From positions 1 through 64,000 of the forward strand of contig JAQSEB010000221.1 of assembly GCA_030063045.1 (NCBI GenBank): a DNA stretch of 64,000 nucleotides. Reading direction: 5' to 3'. Each line of letters starts with the position of its first letter. Position 1 is the stretch's first letter. Position numbers and translations under genes: made by a program. This DNA is from Pratylenchus scribneri (lineage: Eukaryota; Nematoda; Chromadorea; Rhabditida; Pratylenchidae). Shown piece by piece: positions 40,001 through 43,000 of the stretch. Under the pieces are notes generated by a model. The model worked only from the letters and a program-made list of their open reading frames with translations. It ran no database searches and was not told the DNA's origin.

Positions 40001-43000
40001 TACGCAAAATTAAATGTTCTACTGGCGAAGGCGAAATTATTGAGGCAAAAAATAATCATAATATTTTCACTATTTAATTTAGACGCCTTGGCATTTAATG
40101 ATGCAATCCAGAACATTTAAGGATATGTGGAAAAGTAGTTTGAGTTTAGATAAGTCATTCGATCATTTAAAAAATGCCGAAAAATTCATCTTTCCATTGA
40201 ATGACATTACAAAAATTTGTTTTGGAAAAATAGTCGAATGGCTAGATAACCATGATGGGCAGCCAGATCCTGTGATCGAAGAGGATCCTATCACCACAGA
40301 GGCAAATATTATGAATTTGATTAAATTAGTTTATTATTTTTCAGCGTGTTTGGTTCAAATTTACCGATTGGGAATGTGATTTTTTCAATGGTTTAAATTT
40401 TGAAATGCTCAAGGAATTATTTTTGGCTGCAGATTACCTTGATATTCCATCACTCTATTTTTATTGTATTTTCTATTTTGAGAATAATTAAAGCTTTCAT
40501 TTTAGGTGCCCAGTCATCAGCTGAGCAAATTATGAATAAAAGTCCGGAAGAAATTCGTCAAATGTTGTCCCTTCCAGATGTGAGAATAATTTAAATTAGT
40601 AATTTACACTTCAAAGCATTAGGACATACCCGAAGAAGAAAAGGATGCGATTCGCGAAGAATTCGGAATTAATTCTTAATTATTATCTTGACATCTAGTA
40701 CATTTATTCAAACATTCTTCACCTGGGGGACAAATGATAATATCCTCCAAATGTAAATAAAAAAATTCATTGTAAATTGTTCCATCTTCGAATAAAGATT
40801 CATTATAAAAAGAATTATCTATTTTATTTGGAATGCATAAGCAAAGTAAATGTTCAGAGTTAGAAGGAACAATATCTAAAATTTTTATTTCTTTAATATG
40901 ATAAAATATTTTTCCTCTAGGATGCGCGCATCTATATCGTGGAAGTTGAAGATTTGAACCATAAGTTTGTATCAAGCCATTCAAAAGTTCCCTTGTGGAA
41001 CAATTATGGAAGTCTAGAAAATAATCTAACGCATTCATTTTTAATTTGAAAGAATTTCTTATTCTCTTACTTATATAGGCTCTCCTCAGACATATCCTTA
41101 GATTTTTCAAAAGATGATCTGAAGTTTTTTGATCATTCGATGATCAGAATGAAGTCAGGAAGCTCTTTATACTACTTAGGACTTTACAAATTTTTTTTTT
41201 ATATACAGATAATATTAACCTAAAATGAATTTTGAAAATAAAAAATTCCACCCTCATTGCTTTTACCTTATAGACACGGTGAAAGTGCATCAAATTTGTG
41301 ACGGCGGCCAACAATTTGTATTTGAACGCATCCGGCATTTCTCCCATTGCTGGCATTGGAATTGGATTATTCCCAATAGCGGAAGAATTGTCGGCCACGG
41401 CACCAACATTCAAACTTTAAATTTAAAATCATACAATTTTTGAAGTAGAAAAATTTATCGGATTCTTTAATTAACTAAAACTGTTTCATTTTTTACACAA
41501 TTTAGAAGAAAGCATTAAAATTTGAGTAAATAATAAAATATATTTTTATGATTAAATTTGGAATCAAGCGATTTTCTTTTTAAAAAAGAGTTAAATCCTG
41601 TGCAAATTTATCTTTAAAATCCTATCTAATAAATTTTAAAGTGAAAGCAATTTGCAAGGGACAAAGAAAATATAAATGAATTAATTAATTGGCAAATTTT
41701 AATTGAAATTCTCTCAAAAATTTCACTAAAAAAATTATCCAAATATTTTTTACTACATTTTTTGGTTAATTTTCACATTAATGTATATTTCCAGGCAATA
41801 TTAGAAAAATACGGTATTCTGATGAAATTTTTACTTACCCATTTCCACTTTTAACCACTGCCTTCTGTTTTGGTGCCTCAGGCACATTTTCGGTGCTATC
41901 ATTTCCGCCGTTGGCTTCCTCCATTTCATCAGTGGTTGCTTCCGCATAATTGAAGGTGGCCACCGATTCATCCTCGCTGACGGCAGAAATTTCGGCAGGC
42001 AAAGCAAATTTGTTGTTGGTCCCAGCAACCCCCGGCTTTGGTTTTGGCACAACAGGCTGGAAAAAATTAGACTTTAAAATATCAAAATGCCATTTTTGTT
42101 GGGTAATTTTATCTACTAAAAATAAATTTGAGATTATATTGTCAATGAATGTAATATTTGGCCATTTTGGTAAGTGGCAATGCCAACATTTGCCAAATTT
42201 GTTAGCTATCCCAATGCCAAATATTGGCATTAGGCTTACCAAAATTGGCATAAATTAGACAAAATTGAGGCTAAATTCATGTTTAACATTTTTAATTAAA
42301 CCCATAGGAAAATGTATTTTCCCGAATTAAAAATAAACAAAAAAAATTAAAATTGTTTTGTTTAATTTTCTCCCACTTTTTCTCTTCTCACCTTTTTCAC
42401 CGCAGCTGTTGATGTTGAAGTTTTGCCTTGTTGTTTGCTGCCATCCTCCGGTTGTTCTTCTTGCATTGCCGAATTCACCATTTTGCGCAGTTTTGCCATT
42501 TTTGTGCCCATTTTCGGCTTTTCCTTCACAGCCAATTCCAATCCAAAATTCTCCTTCTCATCCTCCTTTTCCTCTTCATCAATGGCATTTTGCTGCAAAT
42601 TTTGTTGTTTCTTTTCCCGTTGTGCTTCCTTTGTGCGGAGAATATATTTTTCGGCATTGGAGTGGGAGCGAATGCCAATGGATGGTTGCTAAGAATTGGG
42701 TGGTATAATTTTGATTTTTTTTATAAAATTCGAATTTTTCGATATTTTTGAATTCGGTTACCCATTTCTTGAATTTTGAGTTTGAACAAAAATCTTAATT
42801 GATTTTTAATCTAGGATTATTTGATTGTTTTCCTGATTTTTTACAAAAAAAAATAAAATGCTCAATGAAATTTTTGCATGGTTTTTTAAATTAAAAATTA
42901 TCATTTGATTTGATATGGAATGAATATGCAAAAATAAAATTTTTATCTAATTTAGCAATTTTAAAATAATTAATCTCACAGAATTCATTAAAATCAATCA

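Larger units (their letters stand above)
13809..41176. mobile_element. Complete Maverick/Polinton, 27,368 bp
   Basis: Bounded by 64-bp inverted repeats that begin 5'-AG and flanked by the perfect 6-bp duplication TAGGAC (13803-13808, 41177-41182), both hallmarks of Polintons. Inside are protein-primed DNA polymerase B, DDE integrase with chromodomain, adenain-like protease, packaging ATPase, major capsid protein, penton-like protein and a pVI-like peptide, all with open frames. At 27 kb it is larger than the usual 15-20 kb; the excess is cargo at 14-22 kb and 37.7-41.1 kb. The intact target duplication and reading frames suggest a relatively recent insertion. It lies inside intron 10 of the host gene. 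Confidence 0.97.
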
